Source: Burkholderia sp. 4M9327F10 (GTDB taxonomy: Bacteria; Pseudomonadota; Gammaproteobacteria; Burkholderiales; Burkholderiaceae). From it: DNA of 64,000 bases. Shown here one piece after another: positions 54,579-63,188 of this stretch (position 1 is its first letter; each line of letters opens with the position of its first letter). The stretch lies in contig NZ_SCNV01000003.1 in NCBI RefSeq assembly GCF_005503145.1, forward strand, positions 248,001-312,000, in the 5' to 3' direction. Below the pieces are notes generated by a model that had not been told where the DNA came from, made no database searches, and worked only from the letters and a program-made list of their open reading frames with translations. A program made the translations under genes and the position numbers.

Positions 54579-56351
54579 ATGACCGTGCCGGCCCTTTCGA
54601 CGCAGCGCTTTCTCGACGCTCGCGACCTGCTGTTGCGCCACCGGACTGACTATGAGCGTGCCTATCGCGAGTTCGCGTGGCCGGCGCTCGACGAGTTCAA
54701 CTGGGCGCTCGACTATTTCGATGTGATTGCGCAGGGCAACGACAACCCGGCGCTCTGGATCGTCGACGATCCCGCCGGCGCCGGCACCCGGTACTCGTAT
54801 GCGCAGATGTCGGAACGCTCGGCGCGCATGGCGAATTTCCTGCGCGGTGTCGGGGTAGGGCGCGGCGACCGCCTGTTGCTGATGCTGCCCAATCGCGTCG
54901 AACTCTGGGACGTGATGCTGGCGGCCATGAAGCTCGGCGCCATTGTGCTGCCCGCCACCACCCAGCTATCCGCCGACGATGTGCGCGACCGCGTGCAGAT
55001 TGGCGCGGCAAAATTCGTCGTGGTGGACAGCGCGGAGCTGGTGAAATTCGAGACGCTTGAGATTCCATTGACGCGCCTGTCGGTCGGCACGCCGCGCGAA
55101 GGCTGGATCGATCTGGCCGGCGCTTACGACGCCGCGCCGCACTTTACGCCGGACGGTCCGACCCGCGCGACCGATCCGCTGCTGCTGTACTTCACCTCGG
55201 GCACGACGTCCAAGCCCAAGCTCGTCGAACATACGCATCAAAGCTATCCGGTCGGCCATCTGTCGACCATGTACTGGATCGGCCTGCAACCTGGCGATAT
55301 CCATTGGAATATCAGTTCGCCCGGCTGGGCCAAGCATGCATGGAGCTGCTTTTACGCGCCGTGGAATGCGCAAGCCTGCGTATTTGTATTCAACTACGCG
55401 CGCTTCGTGCCGCAGGATGTCCTCGCTGTACTGGTGCGCTGCAACGTGACGACACTGTGCGCGCCGCCGACGGTCTGGCGCATGCTGGTGCAGGAGCCGC
55501 TGGCGGATTATCCGGTCAAGCTGCGTGAGATTGTCGGCGCGGGCGAGCCGTTGAATCCCGAGGTTATCGAGCGTGTGCGCCATGCCTGGGGCGTGACGAT
55601 CCGCGACGGCTTTGGCCAGACCGAGACCACCTGCCAGGTCGGCAACCCGCCCGGCCAGCCGGTGGTGCCGGGCGCGATGGGCCGGCCCCTGCCGGGCTAC
55701 CGGATCGAACTGGTGGATGCCGACGATCAGCCGGCGAGCGAAGGCGAAATTGCCTTGCCGCTCGCGCACCGTCCGCTGGGCCTGATGACCGGCTATGCAA
55801 ACAACCCCAACGCCACGGCGCAGGCCATGCGCAACGGCTACTACCACACCTCCGATGTAGCCATGCGCCGTGACGACGGCTACTACGTGTATGTGGGCCG
55901 CGCCGACGACGTGTTTAAGTCGTCCGATTACCGGTTGAGCCCGTTCGAGCTGGAAAGCGTGCTGATCGAGCACGAGGCGATTGCCGAAGCCGCGGTGGTG
56001 CCGAGCGCCGACGCGCTGCGCCTCTCGGTGCCCAAAGCGTTTGTGACGGTGCGGCATGGCTACGAAGCCGGCCCCGAACTGGCGCGCAGCGTGTTCCAGT
56101 TTTCGCGCGAAAAGCTTTCGCCGTACAAGCGGATCCGGCGTCTGCAGTTCAGCGAATTGCCCAAGACCATCTCCGGCAAGATTCGCCGGGTCGAGTTGCG
56201 GCGCCGCGAACTGGAGCGGGACACGCAGCCCGCCCGCGAGCCTGGTGAGTACTGGGAAGAGGACTTTCCGGATCTTGCCGGTTCGAGCGGCCCGAACGGC
56301 ACGAGCGGTTCAAGCGGTTCAAGCGGTTCGAACGGCGCGAGCGGCAAATAG
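54579..56351 (+). CDS. Acyl-CoA ligase (AMP-forming, medium-chain/aryl type)
   Basis: This 590-residue enzyme activates a carboxylic acid with ATP and CoA. It has the P-loop YFTSGTTSKPKLVEH (about 203-217), the DGFGQTETT motif (about 344-352), the hinge region YVYVGRADDVFKSSDYR, and the catalytic C-terminal Lys in LPKTISGKIRRVE. Overall it resembles the MACS branch (benzoate, isobutyrate, medium-chain acids). The C-terminus carries an unusual Gly/Ser/Asn tail of about 25 residues beyond the family end. It lies 52 bases after the dehydrogenase gene. Confidence 0.9.
   Translation: MTVPALSTQRFLDARDLLLRHRTDYERAYREFAWPALDEFNWALDYFDVIAQGNDNPALWIVDDPAGAGTRYSYAQMSERSARMANFLRGVGVGRGDRLLLMLPNRVELWDVMLAAMKLGAIVLPATTQLSADDVRDRVQIGAAKFVVVDSAELVKFETLEIPLTRLSVGTPREGWIDLAGAYDAAPHFTPDGPTRATDPLLLYFTSGTTSKPKLVEHTHQSYPVGHLSTMYWIGLQPGDIHWNISSPGWAKHAWSCFYAPWNAQACVFVFNYARFVPQDVLAVLVRCNVTTLCAPPTVWRMLVQEPLADYPVKLREIVGAGEPLNPEVIERVRHAWGVTIRDGFGQTETTCQVGNPPGQPVVPGAMGRPLPGYRIELVDADDQPASEGEIALPLAHRPLGLMTGYANNPNATAQAMRNGYYHTSDVAMRRDDGYYVYVGRADDVFKSSDYRLSPFELESVLIEHEAIAEAAVVPSADALRLSVPKAFVTVRHGYEAGPELARSVFQFSREKLSPYKRIRRLQFSELPKTISGKIRRVELRRRELERDTQPAREPGEYWEEDFPDLAGSSGPNGTSGSSGSSGSNGASGK
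56281..56348 (+). repeat. Nonanucleotide-type repeats encoding a Gly-Ser tail
   Basis: Tandem imperfect units of the form GGTTCAAGC / GGTTCGAAC / GGCACGAGC encode GSSG/SNG/TSG triplets at the C-terminus of the acyl-CoA ligase. In-frame slippage could change the tail length. Confidence 0.6.
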
Positions 56352-56403
56352 CTGGCTCGCCTCGCGTTGCGGTGGCGCACAACCGTTCTTTTACGATTTC
56401 GAC

Positions 56404-56429
56404 GGGCCGCCGGTTTTTTGCGGCGGCCC
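56404..56429. repeat. GC-rich hairpin with a T-run in the loop, between ligase and crotonase genes
   Basis: GGGCCGCC (56404-56411) pairs with GGCGGCCC (56422-56429); the ten-base loop contains six T residues. It lies 28 bases before the crotonase start. As the T-run is in the loop, not after the stem, it is not a standard terminator; it may tune expression of the downstream gene. Confidence 0.5.
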
Positions 56430-56456
56430 TTGCCCTGACATTCCAGCCGGACACCC

Positions 56457-57263
56457 ATGATGATCGAACTCGACTACGCCAACCATGGCGCCATCGCGCT
56501 GCTGACGCTGAAACGCCCACCGGCGAACGCCTTTACGCCGGACGGATTGCTGCAACTGCAGCACACTATTGAAACGCTGAATGCCGATGAGCGCGTGCGC
56601 GCCATCGTGATTACCGGCGACGGTCCGAAATTCTTCAGCGCGGGCGCCGATCTGAACACCTTCGCCGACGGCAATCGAGAAGTGGCGCGCACTGCAGCAG
56701 CACGTTTCGGCGCCGCCTTCGAGACGTTGCAGAATGCGCGGGCCGTGGTGATCGCGGCGATCAACGGCTATGCGATGGGCGGCGGACTCGAATGCGCGCT
56801 CGCCTGCGATATTCGCATCGCCGAGCAGCATGCGCAGCTTGCCTTGCCCGAAACGGCCGTCGGCCTGCTGCCTTGCGGCTGCGGCACGCAGACGCTGCCG
56901 TGGCTCGTTGGCGAAGGCTGGGCCAAGCGGATGATCCTGACCGGCGAGCGTGTCGACGCCGCGACGGCGCTGCGCATTGGCCTCGTCGAAGAAGTGGTGG
57001 AGAAGGGCGCGGCGCGCGAAGCCGCGCTGGCGATGGCGACCCGTGTTACCGCGCTCAGCCCGCAAGCCGTTGCATTCAGCAAGAGCCTGATTCACCAGCC
57101 GCGCCATGGCGTGCCGCGCTCGGCGGCGCTGGCGGTGGAGCGCGAGCGCTTTGTCGATCTGTTCGACGGCCCGGATCAGCGCGAAGGCGTCAACGCGTTT
57201 CTTGAGAAGCGGCCGCCGCAGTGGCATGTGACGCAGACCGGCCAGGCAGATGCCGGAAATTGA
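56457..57263 (+). CDS. Crotonase-family protein (enoyl-CoA hydratase/isomerase)
   Basis: This 268-residue protein has the oxyanion-hole segments FFSAGADLNTFA and GYAMGGGLECALACD. Glu132 (PETAVGLLPCGCGTQ) corresponds to catalytic Glu144 of rat enoyl-CoA hydratase. The second catalytic Glu (Glu164 in rat) is replaced by Arg158 in WAKRMILTGE. The product may therefore be an isomerase or another crotonase-type enzyme rather than a classical hydratase. It is third in the acyl-CoA operon. Confidence 0.88.
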   Translation: MMIELDYANHGAIALLTLKRPPANAFTPDGLLQLQHTIETLNADERVRAIVITGDGPKFFSAGADLNTFADGNREVARTAAARFGAAFETLQNARAVVIAAINGYAMGGGLECALACDIRIAEQHAQLALPETAVGLLPCGCGTQTLPWLVGEGWAKRMILTGERVDAATALRIGLVEEVVEKGAAREAALAMATRVTALSPQAVAFSKSLIHQPRHGVPRSAALAVERERFVDLFDGPDQREGVNAFLEKRPPQWHVTQTGQADAGN

Positions 57264-57328
57264 AGATGCTTAGTATGACTTTGTATCAGTAAAACGTCGA
57301 AACTGTCGCTTTCAGGCGATCTATTTGC

Positions 57329-57374
57329 GGCGGTAAAGCAGTGTGTTGGCTTTTCAACTCGCTCCTTTACCGCC
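57329..57374. promoter_or_regulatory. Perfect 10-bp inverted repeat upstream of the GGDEF-EAL gene
   Basis: GGCGGTAAAG (57329-57338) and CTTTACCGCC (57365-57374) are exact reverse complements with a 26-base AT-richer loop, ending 70 bases before the ATG at 57445. It lies 66 bases after the crotonase stop. No T-tract follows, so a leader structure or operator is more likely than a terminator. Confidence 0.5.
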
Positions 57375-57444
57375 GATTTAACGTTTACGCAATAATCCGA
57401 GGAGTCGCCGTCTCGATCAATCAACCGTCAAAAGTGCGCAGGTC

Positions 57445-59382
57445 ATGGCTTTCAGTGAACCCAGGTCTCCATTTTTGCAATGGATCGTCTCCTCGTCCCA
57501 GCATCTGAGTGCCGACAACCGGCAGGTTTTGCTTGCCAACCTGTTCACCCGGACCGCGTCGATTGTCTTCGCGGCCATTTGCGAAATCAGCGTCTGCGCG
57601 ACGGCTTACCACCTCCATCCGAACCCCCTGTACGCCGGCTGGCTTAGCGCGGTCGTCGCGCTGCTGGTCACGCGGCTGACACTGATCTATGTTTGTTCGC
57701 GCCGTAGCGAACGCGGTCAGCCGACGCCGACATCGGCCTTTCTGGTGGCAAGTATTCTCTGGAGCGCGCTGTTCGGCTTTGGCAGTTTGCTGTGCAATAT
57801 CAGCGGAGACCAGACACTTTTCCTGCTCGGCAACGTTTGCGCAGTCGGTTTGATCGGTGGGCTCGCCGGACGCAATGCCGGCACGCCGCGCCTCGTGCTG
57901 ATCCAGATTTCACTGATTCTCGGCTTGCTAGGGTTGGGCGCGGCCCTTTCTCCCGGCTCGGGCAAGCTCGTCCTGTTGTTTCAGGCGCCATTCTGCGCGG
58001 CGGGCTTCTTCACGGTCGCCCTGCGCAGCAATCGGGACACCGTCGCGTTGCTGATGGCGCGTGAAAGCAGCCATCGCCTTGCGCGCCACGACAGTCTCAC
58101 TGGTTTGCCCAATCGCGCCCGTATCAACGAGCTCTTGCTGGAGCGCACCGAAGCGGGTTCCTCAAGTGCGGATCATGCGTTTGCGGTTCTGCTAATCGAT
58201 CTCGACGGCTTCAAGGCCATCAATGACAGCCTGGGTCATGCCGCCGGCGACCAGATACTTCAGGAAGCGGCGATCCGCCTGCGCGAGATATTGCCGGGCG
58301 ACGGCCTCGTTGGACGGCTGGCCGGCGACGAGTTCGTCGTGATCCCCGAGGGCGCGCCGCTTGCTCATGAGGTCCGTGCGCTGGCGGACCGTATTGTCAG
58401 GACCCTCGCGCGCCCGTTTGGGCTTCACGAGGCTCGTGTGCATATTGGCGCGAGCGTCGGCGTTTCGCTCTATCCGGAGCATGGCAAGACGGGGCCGCAG
58501 TTGCTGATCTGCGCAGATCGCGCCTTGTACGCGGTCAAACGCAACGGTAAGAGCGCGTATGCCGTGTTCGACGCCGACAAGCACGTTTCCGACGAAAGTC
58601 TGAGCCTGCTGCGCAGCGATCTGGAAGGCGCCATGCAGTCGTTCACGGGCCTGAGGATGGAATATCAGCCAATCGTCGATCTGAGCGACGGCGTTATTTC
58701 GGGCCGCGAAGCGTTGCTTCGCTGGACGCACCCGACTCGCGGCGAGCTGTCTCCGGTGGCATTTATTCCAACCGCTGAGCGAACCGGCCTCGTGCTGGCG
58801 TTAGGAGAGTGGGCGCTACAGCGCTCATGCGACGAGGCGGCGGGCTGGCGCGATGCCGTGCCGGTCGCCGTCAATGTGTCACCCGTGCAATTGCGCGAAG
58901 AATCGTTCGCGGCGACTGTCGAAGCCATTCTGCGTAAAACGAAATTGCCGCCGGAGCGCCTGAATATCGAGGTCACCGAGACCGTGCTGCTAAGCGACGA
59001 TATCGCCACCCGGCGTAATGTCGCAAGACTTCGCACCCTGGGTATCGGGCTGGCGCTGGATGACTTCGGAACCGGATTTTCGACAATGTCGACGCTTGTG
59101 CGCTTTTCGTTCGACAAGCTCAAGATCGACAGCTCGTTCGTCAAGGAGGCGGTACACCGGCGCGAATCCGCTGCGGTGGTTCGCGGCATTGTGGCATTGG
59201 CCCGGGAAATGGGCATGCCGACTACCGCTGAGGGCATCGAAACGCCTGAGCAACTGGAGTTCGTCCGCGCCTGCGGCTGCACGCACGCCCAAGGCTACCT
59301 GCTCGGCAAGCCTCTTCGTGGCGGCGAGATTCCGCGCCTCGAAGAGGGGCTGGCCGCGCAGGGCGCCGACGAAGGCCGATAA
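57445..59382 (+). CDS. Membrane GGDEF-EAL protein, probable c-di-GMP phosphodiesterase
   Basis: This 645-residue protein has an N-terminal region of about six membrane segments (about 30-195), a GGDEF domain (about 205-365) and an EAL domain (about 395-635). The cyclase motif reads AGDEF (about 293-297) instead of GGDEF and there is no RxxD inhibitory site, so cyclase activity is doubtful. The EAL domain keeps EALLRW (about 422), DDFGTG (about 539-544), KIDSSFV and AEGIET, so hydrolysis of c-di-GMP is expected. The ribosome-binding site is weak. Confidence 0.92.
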   Translation: MAFSEPRSPFLQWIVSSSQHLSADNRQVLLANLFTRTASIVFAAICEISVCATAYHLHPNPLYAGWLSAVVALLVTRLTLIYVCSRRSERGQPTPTSAFLVASILWSALFGFGSLLCNISGDQTLFLLGNVCAVGLIGGLAGRNAGTPRLVLIQISLILGLLGLGAALSPGSGKLVLLFQAPFCAAGFFTVALRSNRDTVALLMARESSHRLARHDSLTGLPNRARINELLLERTEAGSSSADHAFAVLLIDLDGFKAINDSLGHAAGDQILQEAAIRLREILPGDGLVGRLAGDEFVVIPEGAPLAHEVRALADRIVRTLARPFGLHEARVHIGASVGVSLYPEHGKTGPQLLICADRALYAVKRNGKSAYAVFDADKHVSDESLSLLRSDLEGAMQSFTGLRMEYQPIVDLSDGVISGREALLRWTHPTRGELSPVAFIPTAERTGLVLALGEWALQRSCDEAAGWRDAVPVAVNVSPVQLREESFAATVEAILRKTKLPPERLNIEVTETVLLSDDIATRRNVARLRTLGIGLALDDFGTGFSTMSTLVRFSFDKLKIDSSFVKEAVHRRESAAVVRGIVALAREMGMPTTAEGIETPEQLEFVRACGCTHAQGYLLGKPLRGGEIPRLEEGLAAQGADEGR

Positions 59383-59410
59383 ATGGCAAAGCGCGCGATA
59401 GCGGCGCATC

Positions 59411-60604
59411 TCAGGACCTGCGGCGGGTAAGCACCAGTGCGCCGACGCCTGCGATGAGGCCGACCAGGCAGACGCCGTGCCAGCCCGCGTAGGCGAGCGC
59501 CAGGTTGCCGGCTTCCGCACCGGCCGCGACACCGAACATCGCACCCGTGACCAGCAGCCCGTTAAGACGGCTGCGCGCGGCAGGTTCGATTGTATTGACG
59601 ATGGTTTGATGGGAGACGAAGGCCGCCATCACGCCGAGGTCGAACAGCGCCGCGCCAACACCGAGAGCAAGCAGCGAGCCGGTAAAGAGCCACATGCCCG
59701 CGAACGACAGCGCCACCAGCAGACAGCCGGTCCGGATCGCCGGCACGGGGCCGGCGCGATCGGCCAGGCGGCCGAGCAGGGGAGCGGCAAGCGCTCCCGC
59801 CGCGCCGGCTACCCCATAAGCGCCGGCGGCGCCGGCGCCCAGCCGGTACGGCTGAGCGGCCAGCGCCAGCGCGAGGGTCGACCAGAACGCGCCTAGCGAG
59901 GATGCCACGAGTGCCTGCGTATAAACCGCTCTGCGCAACGGCGCATGCTTGCGCCAGAGTTTGCCGAGGCTCGCGAGCAGATCGCCGTAGTGGCCACGCA
60001 CGCTGACCGGCAGCGAGGGCAGGTAGCGCCACACCGCCAGCACGACCGCGCCTTCCAGAACCGCTGCAACCGCATAGATGGCGCGCCAGCCGAAGTTCTC
60101 CGCGATGATCCCGCCGAATGTTCTGGACAACAGAATACCGGTCAGCAGCCCGGTGGTGACCGTGCCGACTACGCGTCCCCGGTGCGACTCGGGAGCGAGG
60201 TGGGCAGCAACCGGAATAAAGTCCTGTCCGACGCTGCCGAGCAGGCCAATCATCGTGCCTGTGACAAGCAACGTTGTGAAGTTTGGCGACAATGCCGTGG
60301 CAAGCAACGCGAGAATTAGCAGAAGGCCTTTGCCGATAATCAGCGAACGGCGATTCAGCATATCGCCCAGCGGTGCGAGTAAAAGCATGCCTAGCGCGTA
60401 ACCAATTTGCGTCAGTGTGGGCGCCCAGCCGACCCAATGCGCCGGAACGCCGAAATCCTGTTGAATCGTGGCGAGAATCGGCTGGATGTAATACACGTTG
60501 GCCACGCCGATGCCGGTGCCAATGGCCAGTAACAGGACAAGGCTTCGCGTTAGCGGCTCATGGCTGGCTGACACCGCAGCAGATGTCGTCAATGTGCACC
60601 TCAT
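59411..60604 (-). CDS. MFS exporter (DHA1-like), MarR-controlled
   Basis: This 397-residue transporter with about twelve membrane segments has the DHA1-type helix 1 ANVYYIQPILATIQQDFG and the loop LGDMLNRRSLIIG. It is probably a drug/metabolite exporter of the YnfM/AraJ-like group. ATG 60604 was chosen over ATG 60676, whose extra 24 residues are Arg/Ser-rich; neither has a clear ribosome-binding site. An operator-like palindrome lies upstream, and a MarR gene precedes it in the same direction. Confidence 0.87.
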   Translation of the reverse strand: MRCTLTTSAAVSASHEPLTRSLVLLLAIGTGIGVANVYYIQPILATIQQDFGVPAHWVGWAPTLTQIGYALGMLLLAPLGDMLNRRSLIIGKGLLLILALLATALSPNFTTLLVTGTMIGLLGSVGQDFIPVAAHLAPESHRGRVVGTVTTGLLTGILLSRTFGGIIAENFGWRAIYAVAAVLEGAVVLAVWRYLPSLPVSVRGHYGDLLASLGKLWRKHAPLRRAVYTQALVASSLGAFWSTLALALAAQPYRLGAGAAGAYGVAGAAGALAAPLLGRLADRAGPVPAIRTGCLLVALSFAGMWLFTGSLLALGVGAALFDLGVMAAFVSHQTIVNTIEPAARSRLNGLLVTGAMFGVAAGAEAGNLALAYAGWHGVCLVGLIAGVGALVLTRRRS

Positions 60605-60745
60605 GGCGTGTTGCGTGAACGGGATGGGTGACAGGAAGGCACGGTGCGACGCTCGCCGGGGCGATCCGGCGGCCATGCCATGTGATGCGATGACCGGTCA
60701 TGGGCCAGGCTTCACGTCGTGTGGTTGGTGTTTATGATGGCACAG

Positions 60746-60769
60746 AATTACATCGCATGAGATGTAATT
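60746..60769. promoter_or_regulatory. Operator-like palindrome upstream of the MFS exporter
   Basis: AATTACATC (60746-60754) and GATGTAATT (60761-60769) are exact reverse complements with a six-base spacer. The core ATCGCATG recurs in a second site at 61721-61738. It lies between the MarR gene and the exporter and is a good candidate MarR site. Confidence 0.7.
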
Positions 60770-60887
60770 TGAGTATTCTCCGCGTCCAATCGGTGTACTT
60801 CCAGAAACGCGCCCTTGCCGACTGGCGGTTCGATCACGCTGCGCGAATCAGGCGGCTCGGTTTTGCCTGCTGCTTCGTGAGCCAGCG

Positions 60888-61331
60888 CTATTTTTCGGCG
60901 GAGGTGGCGATGGTGTTCAGCACGGAATCGACCAGCGCCAGTTGATCGGCGCCCACTCCGTGCAGCAGTTTGTTCTTGATGTGTTTGACCATGGTGTCGA
61001 CCTGTTCGCCGACCTGCCGGCCCGCATCAGTCAGATACAGGGTCTTGGCGCGCCGGTCGAGTGCGTCGTCGCGGCGTACTACGAGACCGGCTTCTTCCAG
61101 TTGGTCGAGCAGGCGCACCAGCGAGTGACCTTCAAGGCCCAGGTGTTCGGCCAGCGTGCGCTGGCGAAGACCTTCGCCCATCTTGTAGATGAGCCACAGC
61201 GGCGTAGAGGTGGCTTCCGAGAGGTTCAGCTTCTTGAGCTCAATATCGGCAACCTTGCGCCACATGCGCGCCGCCCGTTGCAGGCGTAAGCAAAAGGTAT
61301 CTTCGGCGAGAGAGAGCAGGCTGGAAGACAT
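60888..61331 (-). CDS. MarR-family transcriptional regulator
   Basis: This 147-residue protein has the MarR winged helix (about 35-105; LRQRTLAEHLGLEGHSLVRLLDQLEEAGLVVRRDDALDRRAKTLYLTDAGR) with the wing Asp-Arg-Arg motif, and flanking dimerisation helices. MarR proteins bind palindromes as dimers and release them on binding phenolic or other ligands. The palindromes at 60746-60769 and 61721-61738 flank this gene. Confidence 0.9.
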   Translation of the reverse strand: MSSSLLSLAEDTFCLRLQRAARMWRKVADIELKKLNLSEATSTPLWLIYKMGEGLRQRTLAEHLGLEGHSLVRLLDQLEEAGLVVRRDDALDRRAKTLYLTDAGRQVGEQVDTMVKHIKNKLLHGVGADQLALVDSVLNTIATSAEK

Positions 61332-62027
61332 ACCGTCGGAATCGATCTAAAGAGGTCTCAGTTCATGCCGGCATTCGCTTTCAATGCGAAGCAGGTGCGT
61401 TGCAGCGCGGCCAGGGTAGCGGTAAGGCCGCCGCTACTGCAGATAATTGTTCCGGAGGCTTAAGTCAGCGAATATAGCACGCACATCAGCCGTATCTTTG
61501 AGCTTGGATTGGCGGCAACTGCAAGGTTGATGTGTGATGGAGCCGCCGTGGGGCAGCGCCATGTTGCCCGCCCGGGTCCAGCGCATCTATATCTCACGTG
61601 ATTTATGCCTTTGAGATATGTTATCGCAGCAGCTATCGCTTGCGGGGAGCGTTAGCCTTGGGACGCTCCTCCGAATCCTCGTCTGCGCATGTCCTTGCGC
61701 TGCTTAAGTGCCCTGCTAAATAGATTGCATGCGATCTAATCTCGTGCGATGATTCTTTTCAAGGTTTGCTCCCGTTCCGTTTCGGCTTCGGTTGAAGTTC
61801 GCCTTGTTTGATATTTCGCGAGGCGGCGGGTTGCGACGCGAGCAGTCCAGGGATGCTCGTGTGGATCTGGTGGTAAAAGCAGGTTAATAGATAAGTTATG
61901 CTAATTAATATGTCATGCGTACCTGTCGCGATATCAGCCGCCGTGTGTGGTGCGTGGCGCGCGCCGCAGGATCGGCGGTCCGCATTGCGACGTACCTTGC
62001 CGCTGCTTCGAAAAACGGGAGTGTAGG
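61332..62027. promoter_or_regulatory. 696-base divergent regulatory region with two dyads
   Basis: No gene is supported. The region is AT-richer than its flanks and contains ATATCTCA/TGAGATAT (61589-61596 and 61612-61619, 15 bases apart) and the near-perfect palindrome at 61721-61738, which resembles the site upstream of the MFS exporter. It separates the MarR gene from the divergent EthD-protein gene and should carry promoters for both. Confidence 0.55.
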
Positions 62028-63038
62028 GTGTTTAACGTATCCACCGAAAGCCGATTTCGCCCGCCTTATCTGAAAACCTACCGGGCCTATTCCGAACCGC
62101 TCACGGTCATCTGTTCGCTGTTGTCGCGGGCCGACAACGCCGCGCTGAGCGAGCGCCGTCGGGATCCGAATCTGCTGCTCGACGCGCGAGGTGAACTGGT
62201 CAAGGATCCCGCCACAGCAACTAGCGCTTTCGAGAACAACCCGAATCTCGGGTTCGAGAAATGGACCGAGTACTGGCGCAAGACGCACGGACCGCGCTTT
62301 ATCCATGCGCAGCCGTCTGAGGCCAACGGCATTCAGCACCTGCTTCGCTACGATCAGATTCACCGTCTGCCGGCCGGCCCTTCCAACGAGTCGCCGCTGC
62401 CGTATACGCCACCCGTCGATGCGGCCGGCAAGCTGTTCGACACGGTGATCGGCCATGTGCCGGAGTACCGGCGGCCGCAATGGGACGGCATCGCTTATCT
62501 GGCGTTTGAGGACCTCGCGGGGTTGCAGGCGGTTTTCAGTCAGCCCGAGATCGACGCGAAGATTCTGCCTGAGGATCGGGCGATCTTCCGCGAATTGTGC
62601 CCCGTGCTGTCGCGCCAGCACATCGTGATTCCGAGCGAAACGCAGCGTGAATCGATCCTGCTGGTCAAGGTGGTGAGGCGAAAGGCCGGTTTGTCGCGTG
62701 AAGGATTTCACGCGGCCTGGCTGAATCAATATGCACGCCATGTGCTTCAGCAGCCGGCGACGACCCGCTACGTCAAGCGCTATGTTCAGTTGCATAACAT
62801 CGGCGCAACGGAGCCCGGGCAGCCGTTTTTTCATCCGGTGGGCCATAAGATCGACGGTGTGTCGATCATGGGCTTTACGTCGATCAACGATCTGGAAGAC
62901 TTTTTGCTCGATCCCGGTGTGGCGCAGCTCGCGCACAAGGAAGCGGAGTTTGTCGCGCAGGAAGGCGGGGAGTACTGGACGGGTCTGTCGTATCAGGTGG
63001 TCAATCAGATTTACCCGGAAACAGCGACACGCGCCTAG
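62028..63038 (+). CDS. Tandem EthD-domain protein
   Basis: This 336-residue protein has two EthD/dimeric alpha-beta-barrel repeats. The first is around FEKWTEYWRKTHGPRFIHA (about 77-95) and the second around LSREGFHAAWLNQYARHVLQQ (about 225-245); each carries the W..xH/W..xYxxH helix seen in EthD. Single-domain EthD proteins (about 100 residues) act in ether or polyketide-ring metabolism; long tandem forms are less studied. GTG 62028 has GGGAG six bases upstream. It is divergent from the MarR gene and convergent with an MFS gene. Confidence 0.75.
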   Translation: MFNVSTESRFRPPYLKTYRAYSEPLTVICSLLSRADNAALSERRRDPNLLLDARGELVKDPATATSAFENNPNLGFEKWTEYWRKTHGPRFIHAQPSEANGIQHLLRYDQIHRLPAGPSNESPLPYTPPVDAAGKLFDTVIGHVPEYRRPQWDGIAYLAFEDLAGLQAVFSQPEIDAKILPEDRAIFRELCPVLSRQHIVIPSETQRESILLVKVVRRKAGLSREGFHAAWLNQYARHVLQQPATTRYVKRYVQLHNIGATEPGQPFFHPVGHKIDGVSIMGFTSINDLEDFLLDPGVAQLAHKEAEFVAQEGGEYWTGLSYQVVNQIYPETATRA

Positions 63039-63188
63039 GCGTTGTGCTTAGTCATGCTAACGTTTGTGGGGGATGTCAACGCGATCGAGGCCACCATCAA
63101 GTTGTTCAGGTAGATGCCAGCAAGGGCGGCGGCGATCGGCCAATGAAGCCAATGCGGCTAATGGCCGAACTCCCGCCGCCTCGCAGAA

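Noticed and set aside
61905..62936. 343-codon minus-strand frame
   Set aside because: Antisense to the EthD gene, whose own frame has family motifs and a ribosome-binding site.
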